Below are positions 1 through 6,925 of a stretch of DNA of 10,768 nt, one piece after another. This DNA comes from Methylomicrobium sp035916875 (lineage in GTDB: Bacteria; Pseudomonadota; Gammaproteobacteria; Methylococcales; Methylomonadaceae), in NCBI RefSeq assembly GCF_035916875.1, contig NZ_JAXUHN010000022.1, positions 1 through 10,768 on the forward strand, in the 5' to 3' direction. The translations under genes and the position numbers were made by a program. The notes beneath the pieces were generated by a model, which made no database searches, was not told the origin of the DNA, and saw only the letters and a list, made by a program, of their open reading frames with translations. Position 1 is the stretch's first letter, and the number at the start of each line of letters is the position of its first letter.

Positions 1-231
1 TTCTCCTCTATCGTGTGCTTGGCGGTTCACGGTAGTCAGTTTCCTGATGGACTCCTCTTATTGTCAAACTTTTGCTGTCTCCCCGGCAGAGCCGGGGGAT
101 TTCCCATTATTGGTTAAGATATCGCTCAGTTTGTGTAACTTGTTTTGCGTCTCACGGCGAGAGTCTTTGCTATCTTGGAAATACGGCATCGGATTCGGCA
201 ACATCCTTGTTAGCTCTGCAAATCGATAATT
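1..231. other. Non-coding left edge, no gene recognised
   Basis: Short open frames on the plus strand here have no recognisable protein features and no convincing ribosome binding site. The only clear structure is the GC-rich hairpin at 81-97. The segment could be the end of an insertion sequence lying to the left, because an IS-end-like hairpin sits close to sequence of different composition, but no transposase coding can be read. Confidence 0.4.
81..97. repeat. GC-rich hairpin (7-bp perfect stem)
   Basis: CCCCGGC, loop AGA, GCCGGGG forms a perfect 7-bp stem. No T-run follows on either strand, so it is not a standard intrinsic terminator. It resembles a REP-type palindrome or a structured IS end. 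Confidence 0.5.
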
Positions 232-516
232 TTATACTCCTTCACCTGTCAACGGAAAGATAGTCCGATTGCCCTGACCGGCTGATATGTATTTTGGGGA
301 AACTTTGAAAACATGATATTTTGGTCTTGACAAGGGGAGACCTTCAAATATAGACCGAAAACTCATAAAATTAGGGCCATAAGGATATCTTATAATCCGT
401 AAACTTGACCATAAGCTAAGATTGAAAATATCCGGAGATGATTTTTTTACTAACTTAGCGACTACTCCCCAGACCTCAAGACTCGTCGCCTTATCAGTCC
501 GACAGCATTCCTGACT
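232..516 (-). pseudogene. Orphan C-terminal coding remnant downstream of the flippase
   Basis: On the minus strand a frame stays open for about 94 codons and closes with TAA at 232-234. It overlaps the last 23 bases of the flippase in a different frame. It contains no ATG, GTG or TTG start in its first half; the first ATG is internal and would give only 44 residues. Composition is protein-like: motifs include LEVWGVVAKLVKKSSPD near the start and RIIRYPYGPNFMSFRS and RPKYHVFKVSPKYI further on. I do not recognise the family. Position after a flippase suggests the 3' end of another surface-polysaccharide gene whose 5' part was deleted, but that is inference. An open frame this long in AT-rich DNA is unlikely, though not impossible, by chance. 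Confidence 0.35.
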
Positions 517-2227
517 TCAACAGGTGACCTAATCCAGACTCAAAGGACAGCAATCTCCCAGACCAGCCATACATCTCTGCATACCAATAAACCCACATGA
601 AAAACACGATGCAAATCATGTATGCAAATATTAACCGATTTAAGGGTACTAATAGCTTATTTTGCACCACTGTGTCGCCTATCGTCATATTGATCACAGA
701 CTGTAAGTCATTATATTCGCTAGAATTAATAGATACGAGACGAAGGTAGCGAAATAAATTTAGCAGGCTGCGCGGAATCCTGTTAATCGGAATGAGATTC
801 AAGAGAACTTGAATCGAATAAACACCACTGAGCAAGACAGCCAGTGTACCAACGCCCAGCGCCAATAAGGATGGCAATGTATAAAAGCTGCAAAAAACAA
901 CCGCAATCAAAGCAAGAAAGAGGAAACTTGTGTGTATGTTCGAGGTAGACCAGCGAAAACCGCTCAAACGTCGAACGATCAGGTAAATCATAAGTACATG
1001 GAAAATGTACGATCCAAAAAACGCAATACCCGCCCCCTTCAAATTGAAAAAACTCACACAGACCCATGCAAGACCAAGATAAACGACAGCCCAAGCCAAT
1101 TCGGAAAATATAATGAGGTTTTGCACACCTTTTGCATTAATAATAAAGCCCATCGGCCAGGAAATTACGCGGAGGGTCATGCCGAGACATAGCCAACGCA
1201 AGATTTCCACCGCACCTTCGAATTTAGGGGTATAGAAGAGCCCTATAACCAGTGGTGCAAATGTCAGGGTTGCCAATACACCTGGCCCTGCCAGCAACAA
1301 ACTGACATGAGCCTGTTCATTCACCATACGATTACACTCGGTATTGTCATTGGCGATAGCAGTCAAACGAGGATAAAAGTCGGCTCCCATAGCCTGCAAG
1401 ATAAGACCAATATAGAGCCCACCCAGTGCCCAAGCGGCTTGGTATAATCCAGCTGCATCGTAACCGACTTCACGAACGACTATCAGACGCACCGCATAGC
1501 CAGCCCCGGCCATCAACAGGCCACTGACCATGAAGGCGAAACCGAGCTTCAATAGAGCCCCCGCTTCCTGGCCTAACTGGGAAGCCGATATTGAAGGTGT
1601 TTGGATAGGTATTTTGCGACTGTACCACCAAGATGTTAGGAGTGACATCGCAGCAATAAGAACGAGCGATGGCGCTACACCCTCTTCGCGAAGGAAATAT
1701 ATCACGGTGATACTGATTAGCGTGCCAAAGAGCGCGCCCAATATCCCCATCTTCGCCATATCAGAGATGCATCGCATCCCTTGAATCAATGCCTCCTGAC
1801 CAGCGGATACTGTACCGAAAAACACAACCAACGAAAGCAGTGCTACGGCGAAGGCGTGCTGATCGTTGCCAAAAGTAAAGGTGGACACGGGCCCGGAAAA
1901 TAAGATTAGAAAAGCAGCACCAAACGCTCCCAGGAAGATTGATATTCTTCGCAGCACAGTAGCAGTCAGCGCGATATTCTCGGTGTCGCCTGAACCCACA
2001 GCCGCGGCAATCTGCCGCACACCACTGTTGTTAATGCCCATTCCAGCCATATTATTCGTAAGGTCGGTAATCGATCCATATAGCCCCATTAACCCGACCC
2101 CGGAAGGGCCCAACAAAATCGCCATAGCCTTGGTGCGAACGATCCCAATGGCGATCTTCAACACCGACGAGCCGCCGATCATCGCTGAGGACTTCAGAAT
2201 CTGGCCGTAAGTATGGTTTTTAGACAT
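494..2227 (-). CDS. Wzx/RfbX-family polysaccharide flippase (O-antigen translocase-like)
   Basis: This 577-residue polytopic inner-membrane protein is of the MATE/MVF-like polysaccharide flippase superfamily, which moves undecaprenyl-linked oligosaccharides across the inner membrane. The N-terminus (GQILKSSAMIGGSSVLKI, then VRTKAMAILLGPSGVGLMGL at about 31-50) is the characteristic first-helix pair of O-antigen translocases of the WzxE/RfbX type. At least eleven further hydrophobic stretches follow, including GLYQAAWALGGLYIG and the late helices around residues 432-475. Family members are usually about 420-490 residues. This one carries roughly 90 extra residues, a hydrophilic stretch at about 482-528 followed by an extra hydrophobic helix at about 530-553. 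The start ATG has only a weak AGAAG-type ribosome site. No glycosyltransferase or polymerase gene is intact nearby, so the cognate polysaccharide cluster is not visible here. The substrate cannot be inferred. Confidence 0.88.
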   Translation of the reverse strand: MSKNHTYGQILKSSAMIGGSSVLKIAIGIVRTKAMAILLGPSGVGLMGLYGSITDLTNNMAGMGINNSGVRQIAAAVGSGDTENIALTATVLRRISIFLGAFGAAFLILFSGPVSTFTFGNDQHAFAVALLSLVVFFGTVSAGQEALIQGMRCISDMAKMGILGALFGTLISITVIYFLREEGVAPSLVLIAAMSLLTSWWYSRKIPIQTPSISASQLGQEAGALLKLGFAFMVSGLLMAGAGYAVRLIVVREVGYDAAGLYQAAWALGGLYIGLILQAMGADFYPRLTAIANDNTECNRMVNEQAHVSLLLAGPGVLATLTFAPLVIGLFYTPKFEGAVEILRWLCLGMTLRVISWPMGFIINAKGVQNLIIFSELAWAVVYLGLAWVCVSFFNLKGAGIAFFGSYIFHVLMIYLIVRRLSGFRWSTSNIHTSFLFLALIAVVFCSFYTLPSLLALGVGTLAVLLSGVYSIQVLLNLIPINRIPRSLLNLFRYLRLVSINSSEYNDLQSVINMTIGDTVVQNKLLVPLNRLIFAYMICIVFFMWVYWYAEMYGWSGRLLSFESGLGHLLKSGMLSD

Positions 2228-2576
2228 AACAGCTTCTGATTAGCAAGATGCTTCAGCCGAACGAAGCCGGAAGCAAATGAACAGAGGTCGCAGGGCATTC
2301 TGAAACTGTGCGCCGAGAATGAGCAAGATTTGGCTGCAACAGTTGGCATTTAATGAAATTGTATCGTCGACAGTGAACAAACATGAGTGCATTTTACCGC
2401 AATTCAGACAACTAAGTCCTTTTGGCCCAAGTATCCTCTTCAGAATACGCGCAAAGGGTGCCTCGGTACCAAACAGTTGGAAAAACTTAAACATTGACAG
2501 CTCAGATTGGAGTTGGTTTAGCTACCCGTATATGGCCTACCGGGGCTCATTACTTGGGCTTGGCTAAAATATCTTG
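2228..2576. other. Intergenic region upstream of the flippase
   Basis: This stretch presumably holds the flippase promoter or the end of a lost upstream gene. An 84-codon minus-strand frame (2240-2494) begins MFKFFQLFGTEAPF and stops 12 bases before the flippase start. It is cysteine-rich, has no domain I recognise and could be spurious. No clear hairpin or promoter stands out. Confidence 0.3.
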
Positions 2577-2834
2577 TTAGCAAAGAAACAATATAGGTAA
2601 TTCTATGTAGTTGTCAATTGCCGCAAGATTGTATATATCCGAAATGAACCTGTCGGGCTCTTTTTCTCGCCAAGCTTTCAGTGACTGAATAGGTCAGAGA
2701 TGACCGAGCACCCGTTTCGGTATTTACCCCTTTAATAGAACAGAGCACTATGGCGGGCTCGCTGAAGTTGGAAACCCGGTAAATTCGTCGATGCGCCCAT
2801 TGAAACGTTCGATCATGTGGGTGGTGAAGTGGAA
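2577..2834 (-). pseudogene. IS481-like transposase remnant (C-terminal part)
   Basis: Two pieces in different minus-strand frames match the order expected for the end of an IS481-type integrase-fold transposase. At 2834-2770 the frame reads FHFTTHMIERFNGRIDEF, matching the conserved (N)xMVERFNGRI block around the catalytic glutamate. At 2693-2577 another frame reads PIQSLKAWREKEPDRF, then YNLAAIDN, matching the usual C-terminal pattern of TPIQ-LK-W----P--F----YN--G-D. The stretch between them is degraded by frameshifts and stops. DD-containing N-terminal parts are absent. The element is dead. Assignment to IS481 rather than another integrase-fold family rests on these two short motifs only. 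Confidence 0.55.
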
Positions 2835-2894
2835 TTAGCGGGTACTCTGCGCCCAAGGGAGAAATAGTCAAATTTGGTGTATGCCAACTTTGAA

Positions 2895-2984
2895 TCAGGC
2901 GGCGATCTGCTGTATTTCTTCATCTTTCTCAGACTCCTTAATGACAGCCATGCCATCCTGAAATCGAATACCGTTAACCACTGC
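2895..2984 (-). pseudogene. Unassigned transposase-like C-terminal tail
   Basis: Continuous with the decayed IS3 frame, the minus strand reads VVNGIRFQDGMAVIKESE, then KDEEIQQIAA and a TGA stop at 2895-2897. This does not resemble the IS3 transposase that precedes it, so homology appears to switch after the residues KLKRPA. It is probably the C-terminal tail of another element's protein joined by deletion or insertion. The sequence just beyond it (2850-2890, minus strand ACACCAAATTTGACTATT) could be the end of that element. I do not recognise the family. Confidence 0.35.
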
Positions 2985-3660
2985 TGGCCGTTTCAACTTG
3001 ACAGCACGGATCAATCTGACCCAGCAGATTCTGAGTCATACGCGATCCTAGCGCATAACCGACGATCTCGCACGCATACAGGTCCTTGATGCCCGCCAAA
3101 TAGAGCCAGCATTCGCCCGTTTCGATAGAGGTGAGATCTGTCACCCACATTTCGTTCGGCCGGGAGATCGCAAAACTCTGCTGCAGGCGGTTTTCCGCCA
3201 CAGGTAAGTTATGTTTTGAATTCGTCGTTGCTTTAAATTTCCGGCTTTGTTTACAACGTAAGCCCAATGCATTACGAATCCGCTTGATCCGGCCTAATCC
3301 CATGCGATAGCCATCCGCCGCCAATTCCGGCTGTAAACGCAACCGACCGTAGTTTCCCGGCTGCGACTATGCGCCGCTCGGATCGCCACGGCCAACCGTG
3401 CGTTTTGCTGCGCTCTCGCCGATGGCTTGCGCTTCAGTCGCGCTTCCGCCAATTCGCGCTGCAAGCGGCTATCTTCGGCCTCCAAGTCGGAAACCGCTTT
3501 GCCTGCTCCACTTCCATTACACTGTCCGGTTCGGGATTTATGTATCCAATTGGCCAACGTCTTCGCCGATATATTCAAGCGGCGTGCCGTTTCCGGCACT
3601 GATAAGTTGCTTCCTAATACGTTTTTCACCGCCTGCTCACGAAATTCTTGCGTGAACGAC
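2985..3660 (-). pseudogene. Decayed IS3-family transposase (orfA/orfB fused by deletion)
   Basis: The orfA part reads FTQEFREQAVKNVLGSNLSV and ETARRLNISAKTLANWIHKS, the IS3 helix-turn-helix region, followed by the coiled coil (LEAEDSRLQRELAEARLKR). Without a stop it runs straight into orfB sequence (KPSARAQQNARLAVAI), so the orfA end and orfB start have been removed by an in-frame deletion near 3430. Near 3350 one base is missing: the frame should continue RETYGRLRLQPELAADGY but shifts. The rest of orfB (GLGRIKRIRNALGLRC, PNEMWVTDLTSIETGECWLY with the first catalytic Asp) ends after LGQ, where a second shift of two bases leads to LIRAVKLKRPA and then homology stops. The second Asp and Glu of the DDE triad are absent. 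The 5' end is cut at 3660 by the neighbouring element. Non-functional. Confidence 0.82.
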
Positions 3661-3687
3661 TGAACCGCCCTGGGTTTGATGGAGGCT
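3661..3687 (+). repeat. Left terminal inverted repeat of the IS3-family element
   Basis: It begins TGAACCGCCCTGGGTTT and ends GGAGGCT. It matches the complement of 4952-4978 at 20 of 27 positions, including the outer seven bases. Confidence 0.85.
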
Positions 3688-3710
3688 TCAACTTTTGAGA
3701 AGATGAAGCT

Positions 3711-4040
3711 ATGAAAGAGAAAACCACAAACCATTATTCACCCGAATTTCGGGAACGAGCGGTTCGCTTGGTGCGGGAGCATCAGGGCGAATACACTTCG
3801 GAATGGTCCGCGATTCAATCGATTTCGGTCAAGATTGGTTGTACGGCGGAGACGTTACGCCGCTGGATCAGGCAATCGCAAAAAGCCAGTGGTGAGGCGA
3901 AGGGTTCGATCAGCAGCGAAGCGGAACGCATCAAGGCATTGGAACGCGAAGTGCGCGAGTTGCGGCAGGCCAACGAGATTCTGCGTAAGGCGTCGGCGTA
4001 TTTTGCCCAGGCGGAGCTCGACCGCCGATTCAAGCCATGA
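3711..4040 (+). CDS. IS3-family transposase OrfA
   Basis: This 109-residue protein is the DNA-binding subunit, or N-terminal half, of the IS3 transposase. It starts MKEKTTNHYSPEFRERAVRL, the standard IS3 OrfA opening, followed by a helix-turn-helix at about residues 33-55 (SVKIGCTAETLRRWIRQ). A leucine-zipper-like coiled coil follows at about 74-95 (IKALEREVRELRQANEILRK) and mediates multimerisation in the family. A GAGAAG ribosome site lies eight bases before the ATG. The stop codon overlaps the orfB start (ATGA at 4037-4040). OrfB is in the -1 frame, as expected for programmed frameshifting, and the possible slip window is 3989-4040, where TATTTTG at 3999-4005 is the best candidate site. 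In the family OrfA alone often acts as a regulator, while the OrfAB fusion is the transposase. Confidence 0.95.
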   Translation: MKEKTTNHYSPEFRERAVRLVREHQGEYTSEWSAIQSISVKIGCTAETLRRWIRQSQKASGEAKGSISSEAERIKALEREVRELRQANEILRKASAYFAQAELDRRFKP

Positions 4041-4939
4041 AAGCGTTCATCGATGATCATCGTGATGATTACGGGGTCGAGCCGATCTGCAAGGTATTGC
4101 CGATTGCCCCGTCGACGTATTACCTGCATGCCGCGCGTAAGGCCAATCCAGAAATGCGATCTGCCCGCACTCGCAGTGACGAGGCGCTAAGCCAACAGAT
4201 TCGTCGGGTTTGGGAGGCGAATTTTCAAGCATACGGCGCCCGCAAAGTATGGCGGCAATTGCAGCGAGAAGGCTTTTCTCTGGCTCGTTGCACGGTAGAA
4301 CGCTTGATGCGGCAAATGGGACTGAAAGGGATTATACGCGGCAAAACGGTCAAAACCACAATCAGCGATCCGGGGTCGTCCAGCCCGCTGGACCGCGTCA
4401 ATCGGCAGTTCAGCGCCGTGCGTCCGAATGCGTTATGGGTGGCCGATTTCACCTATGTTAGAACCTGGCAAGGCTTTGTTTATGTTGCCTTCGTGATCGA
4501 TGTCTTTTCCCGCTATATCGTCGGCTGGAAGGTCTCCGCTTCCGCGCAGACTGACTTTGTCTTGGACGCGCTGGAGCAGGCTTTGTATGATCGTCGGCCA
4601 GCGCGGGATGGTAGCCTGGTTCATCATAGCGATAGGGGCGTACAATACGTGTCGATCCGCTATAGCGAGCGTTTGGCAGAAGCCGGTGTTGAGGCTTCGG
4701 TGGGCAGCGTGGGAGACTCCTATGACAATGCCATGGCCGAAACCATCAATGGGCTGTATAAAGCCGAGGTGATCCATCGGCAATCCTGGAAAGACCGTGA
4801 AGCCGTGGAGCTGGCGACGTTGACTTGGGTCGATTGGTTTAATCAACGACGTTTGCTGGGCCCGATTGGCAATATCCCTCCGGCAGAAGCGGAAACAAGG
4901 TATTATCAACAACTTTCCGAGTCGGCTCTCGCAGCATGA
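4037..4939 (+). CDS. IS3-family transposase OrfB (DDE integrase)
   Basis: This 300-residue catalytic half of the transposase has the HTH_21-like N-terminal region at about 46-100 (RRVWEANFQAYGARKVWRQL). The integrase core has all three acidic residues: Asp137 in WVADFTYV, Asp199 in HHSDRG and Glu235 in NAMAE. The Asp199-Glu235 spacing is 35 residues, the DD(35)E signature, and the conserved Lys242 (LYKAEVI) is also present. Length and motif order are complete, with no stops or frameshifts, so the protein should be active if expressed. Expression is either as an OrfAB fusion by -1 slippage or by translational coupling through the ATGA overlap. It ends 39 bases before the right end of the element. 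Confidence 0.96.
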   Translation: MKAFIDDHRDDYGVEPICKVLPIAPSTYYLHAARKANPEMRSARTRSDEALSQQIRRVWEANFQAYGARKVWRQLQREGFSLARCTVERLMRQMGLKGIIRGKTVKTTISDPGSSSPLDRVNRQFSAVRPNALWVADFTYVRTWQGFVYVAFVIDVFSRYIVGWKVSASAQTDFVLDALEQALYDRRPARDGSLVHHSDRGVQYVSIRYSERLAEAGVEASVGSVGDSYDNAMAETINGLYKAEVIHRQSWKDREAVELATLTWVDWFNQRRLLGPIGNIPPAEAETRYYQQLSESALAA

Positions 4940-4951
4940 CTCACAACTAAC

Positions 4952-4978
4952 AGTCTCCGGGAAAACCGGGACGGTTCA
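4952..4978 (-). repeat. Right terminal inverted repeat of the IS3-family element
   Basis: Read on the minus strand it begins TGAACCGTCCCGGTTTT and ends GGAGACT. It pairs with the left end at 3661-3687. Confidence 0.85.
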
Positions 4979-5001
4979 CTTATAGGTCAATCCGTAACAA
5001 T

Positions 5002-5005
5002 GGAG
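5002..5005 (+). promoter_or_regulatory. Ribosome binding site deciding the slipin start
   Basis: GGAG lies six bases before the ATG at 5012. Using it excludes the in-frame ATGs at 5000 and 5006, which have no ribosome site at proper spacing. Confidence 0.6.
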
Positions 5006-5011
5006 ATGAAC

Positions 5012-5785
5012 ATGTTATCAGTTAACCCCCTCATTCCCATCATTCTTGTCGTCTTGGGTTTAGTTTTCATGTCACTCCGTATCGTAAAGGAATATGATCG
5101 TGGAGTTATTTTCTTTCTCGGTAAAGTCACCGGCGTGCGTGGGCCGGGTCTCATCATCCTCATTCCGCTCCTTGAGCGGATGACAAAGGTTACCCTCCGC
5201 ACGATCACCATGAACATCCCGTCGCAGAAAATCATCACGAAGGACAACGTGTCTATCGACATCGCGGCCGTCGCATACTACAAGATCATCGATCCTCAAA
5301 AGTCGGTCGTCGCGATCGAGGACATCACGAGCGCGGTCAATCAGATCAGTCAGACCACGGTGCGCAACGTTGTCGGTCAGTTCTCGCTAGACCAGTTGCT
5401 CTCAAATACGATCGATATTAACTTGCAGATCAAGAATGTTATCGACACGCATACTGAACCCTGGGGCGCCGAGGTGACAGCCGTCGAGATCAAGGACATC
5501 ACGCTTCCCGAGAATATGCAGCGCGCGATGGCGAAGGAAGCAGAGGCTGAGCGCGAGCGCCGTGCCAAGATTGTCGCAGCGGAAGGCGAGTTTCAGGCGT
5601 CGGTGAAGCTCGGCGAGGCGGCGGACATCATCGCGTCGCACCCGGTTGCACTGCAACTCCGCACACTCCAGACCATGGCCGAGATTGCCACGGAGAGGAA
5701 CTCCACGATCATCTTCCCGGCACAGTTCATGACGACCGTGCAGGAAGCGATTTCGACGATCAAGCAAGACTCAAGCAGCAAATAG
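5012..5785 (+). CDS. Slipin/stomatin-like SPFH (band 7) membrane protein
   Basis: From the ATG at 5012 this is a 257-residue protein (261 if the upstream in-frame ATG at 5000 is used; positions below count from that ATG). One N-terminal membrane helix at about 11-27 is followed by the SPFH/band-7 domain. Diagnostic blocks are EYDRGVIFFLGKV (31-43), GPG (48-50), TKDNVSIDI (80-88), LPENMQRAMAKEAEAERERR (169-188, start of the coiled-coil helix) and RTLQTMAEIATERNSTIIFP (221-240). All are canonical for slipins, which oligomerise in membrane microdomains. In many bacteria slipin genes form a pair with an nfeD-type protease or partner; none is present here. An IS ends 33 bases before the start codon, so the original upstream region is gone or displaced. 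Codon use is more GC-rich than the flanking intergenic DNA. Confidence 0.93.
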   Translation: MLSVNPLIPIILVVLGLVFMSLRIVKEYDRGVIFFLGKVTGVRGPGLIILIPLLERMTKVTLRTITMNIPSQKIITKDNVSIDIAAVAYYKIIDPQKSVVAIEDITSAVNQISQTTVRNVVGQFSLDQLLSNTIDINLQIKNVIDTHTEPWGAEVTAVEIKDITLPENMQRAMAKEAEAERERRAKIVAAEGEFQASVKLGEAADIIASHPVALQLRTLQTMAEIATERNSTIIFPAQFMTTVQEAISTIKQDSSSK

Positions 5786-5870
5786 CCGCTGCGTCATAAC
5801 CGCTTTCCAATGCCGGGTTACCGTTGATTTTGCCAACGTGTAGATCGGCATTTATTTTGATTGGCTTGTA

Positions 5871-5917
5871 AAATGACTCTGACCAAATCAGGTCATAGTC
5901 ACTGCTTGTGGTCATTT
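5871..5917. repeat. Nested inverted repeats (operator-like)
   Basis: Outer arms AAATGAC (5871-5877) and GTCATTT (5911-5917) are perfect complements. Between them TGACC (5880-5884) and GGTCA (5891-5895) form a second pair. The half-site TGAC/GTCA therefore occurs four times in alternating orientation within 47 bases, which looks like a protein-binding site or cruciform. Confidence 0.45.
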
Positions 5918-6031
5918 AGGGTGATGTATGCGGGTAAATAGTCGATGCTGAATTGACTCAATAAATATTTATCCTGTAGGCGAAATAATCTTCGCATTTC
6001 CGCTCTCTAAGGTATTTAACTTGCAAATGAG

Positions 6032-6055
6032 AAAATTCGATATTAATCGATTTTT
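6032..6055. promoter_or_regulatory. AT-rich palindrome upstream of the ABC operon
   Basis: AAAATTCGAT, spacer ATTA, ATCGATTTTT: ten-base arms with a single mismatch, ending 36 bases before the ATPase start. It could be the operator of a repressor controlling the exporter. A weak terminator is the alternative, given the T-run, but the stem is AT-rich. Confidence 0.4.
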
Positions 6056-6091
6056 CCTACGTATTCCTTTGGACCCATAGTTTCTTCCTTC

Positions 6092-6916
6092 ATGAACACA
6101 GCCGCATCCCGCAGGGCAGACAAATTTGCTATCCAGGTGTCCGAACTAACACGCCGATTTGGCCATTTGACGGCGGTGGATCATATCGAACTGCAGGTTC
6201 CCTATGGGGAGATTTTCGGATTGCTTGGGGCAAACGGCGCCGGAAAAAGCACCTTGATCAAGATGCTGACGACTCTGCTGCCGCCGACATCCGGCTCCGC
6301 TGAAGTGGGGGGATTTAGCGTTATCAGATCTCCTGGAGAGGTCCGGCGGCGCATTGGCTATGTATCTCAACTCTTGTCGGCCGACGGCGCCCTGACAGGT
6401 TACGAGAACTTGCGTTTGTCGGCCAAACTCTATGGCCTGCACAAAGCAGAAAGAAATGCCCTCATTGGCGATGCACTGGACTTTATGGGGCTTACGGATT
6501 CGGCGCACAAACTGGTGAAAACCTATTCCGGCGGCATGATCCGCCGCCTTGAACTTGCCCAAGCCATGCTGCATCGTCCTGCAATTCTGTTCCTGGACGA
6601 ACCGACCCTTGGACTCGATCCGATCGCGCGCCATACTGTCTGGGATCGCTTGCTGGATCTTAGACGCGACTACGGTATGACTGTCCTGATCACGACGCAC
6701 GATATGGAAGAAGCCGAAACGCTTTGCGATAAGTTGGCGATTCTTCATAAGGGGCGAATCAGCGTGGCCGGAAAGCCTGTCGAGTTGCGCGCTGGGCTGG
6801 GAGCCAATAAAACCATGAATGACGTATTCTCGCATTATGCCGGTGGGTTGATACATGATGGCGGGACTTTCAGCGCGGTCGCACAAACGCGCAGAACGGC
6901 TCACCGTCTTGGCTAA
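6092..6916 (+). CDS. ABC transporter ATP-binding protein, DrrA/NodI/CcmA type
   Basis: This 274-residue nucleotide-binding subunit of an ABC exporter has a complete set of motifs: Walker A GANGAGKST (46-54), Q-loop Gln93 (YVSQL), signature YSGGM (145-149), Walker B ILFLDE (165-170), D-loop GLDP (174-177) and switch His203 (TTHDMEEAE). The tail NDVFSHYAGG (243-252) is the element that follows the core in DrrA-like subunits, which pair with ABC-2 permeases for export of drugs, antibiotics or polysaccharides. The ATG lacks a good ribosome site. A GTG at residue 16 is an alternative start but would remove residues before the first beta-strand. The permease gene follows after nine bases, indicating one operon. 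Substrate specificity cannot be read from the sequence. Confidence 0.94.
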   Translation: MNTAASRRADKFAIQVSELTRRFGHLTAVDHIELQVPYGEIFGLLGANGAGKSTLIKMLTTLLPPTSGSAEVGGFSVIRSPGEVRRRIGYVSQLLSADGALTGYENLRLSAKLYGLHKAERNALIGDALDFMGLTDSAHKLVKTYSGGMIRRLELAQAMLHRPAILFLDEPTLGLDPIARHTVWDRLLDLRRDYGMTVLITTHDMEEAETLCDKLAILHKGRISVAGKPVELRAGLGANKTMNDVFSHYAGGLIHDGGTFSAVAQTRRTAHRLG

Positions 6917-6925
6917 GGCGAGCAG

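Larger units (their letters stand above)
3661..4978 (+). mobile_element. Complete IS3-family insertion sequence
   Basis: The 1318-base element carries orfA and orfB in the typical overlapping arrangement, bounded by imperfect inverted repeats beginning TGAACCG (20 of 27 positions match). Ends, length and proteins all fit the IS3 family. Flanking triplets (GAC at 3658-3660, CTT at 4979-4981) are not a direct repeat, so no target duplication is visible. The left end abuts orfA of the older, oppositely oriented IS3 remnant. Confidence 0.9.
5786..6091. other. Intergenic region between slipin and the ABC operon
   Basis: No plus-strand gene is visible. It contains nested inverted repeats at 5871-5917 and an AT-rich palindrome at 6032-6055, both annotated separately. 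On the minus strand two short overlapping frames read protein-like: 5899-5997 (32 codons, with a GAGAG/GGA site upstream, containing DKYLLSQFSIDYLPAYITLN) and 5760-5915 (51 codons, containing INADLHVGKINGNPALESGY). Together they could be one frameshifted small gene, but no family is recognised. Confidence 0.3.

Noticed and set aside
323..356. GGTCT and two AGACC repeats
   Set aside because: Five-base arms within a probable coding remnant are too short to support a regulatory call.
4433..4912. 159-codon minus-strand frame inside the IS
   Set aside because: Antisense to orfB, which carries an intact DD(35)E triad.
5000..5011. Upstream ATG codons for slipin
   Set aside because: In frame, but GGAG at 5002-5005 is correctly spaced only for the ATG at 5012; the difference is four residues.
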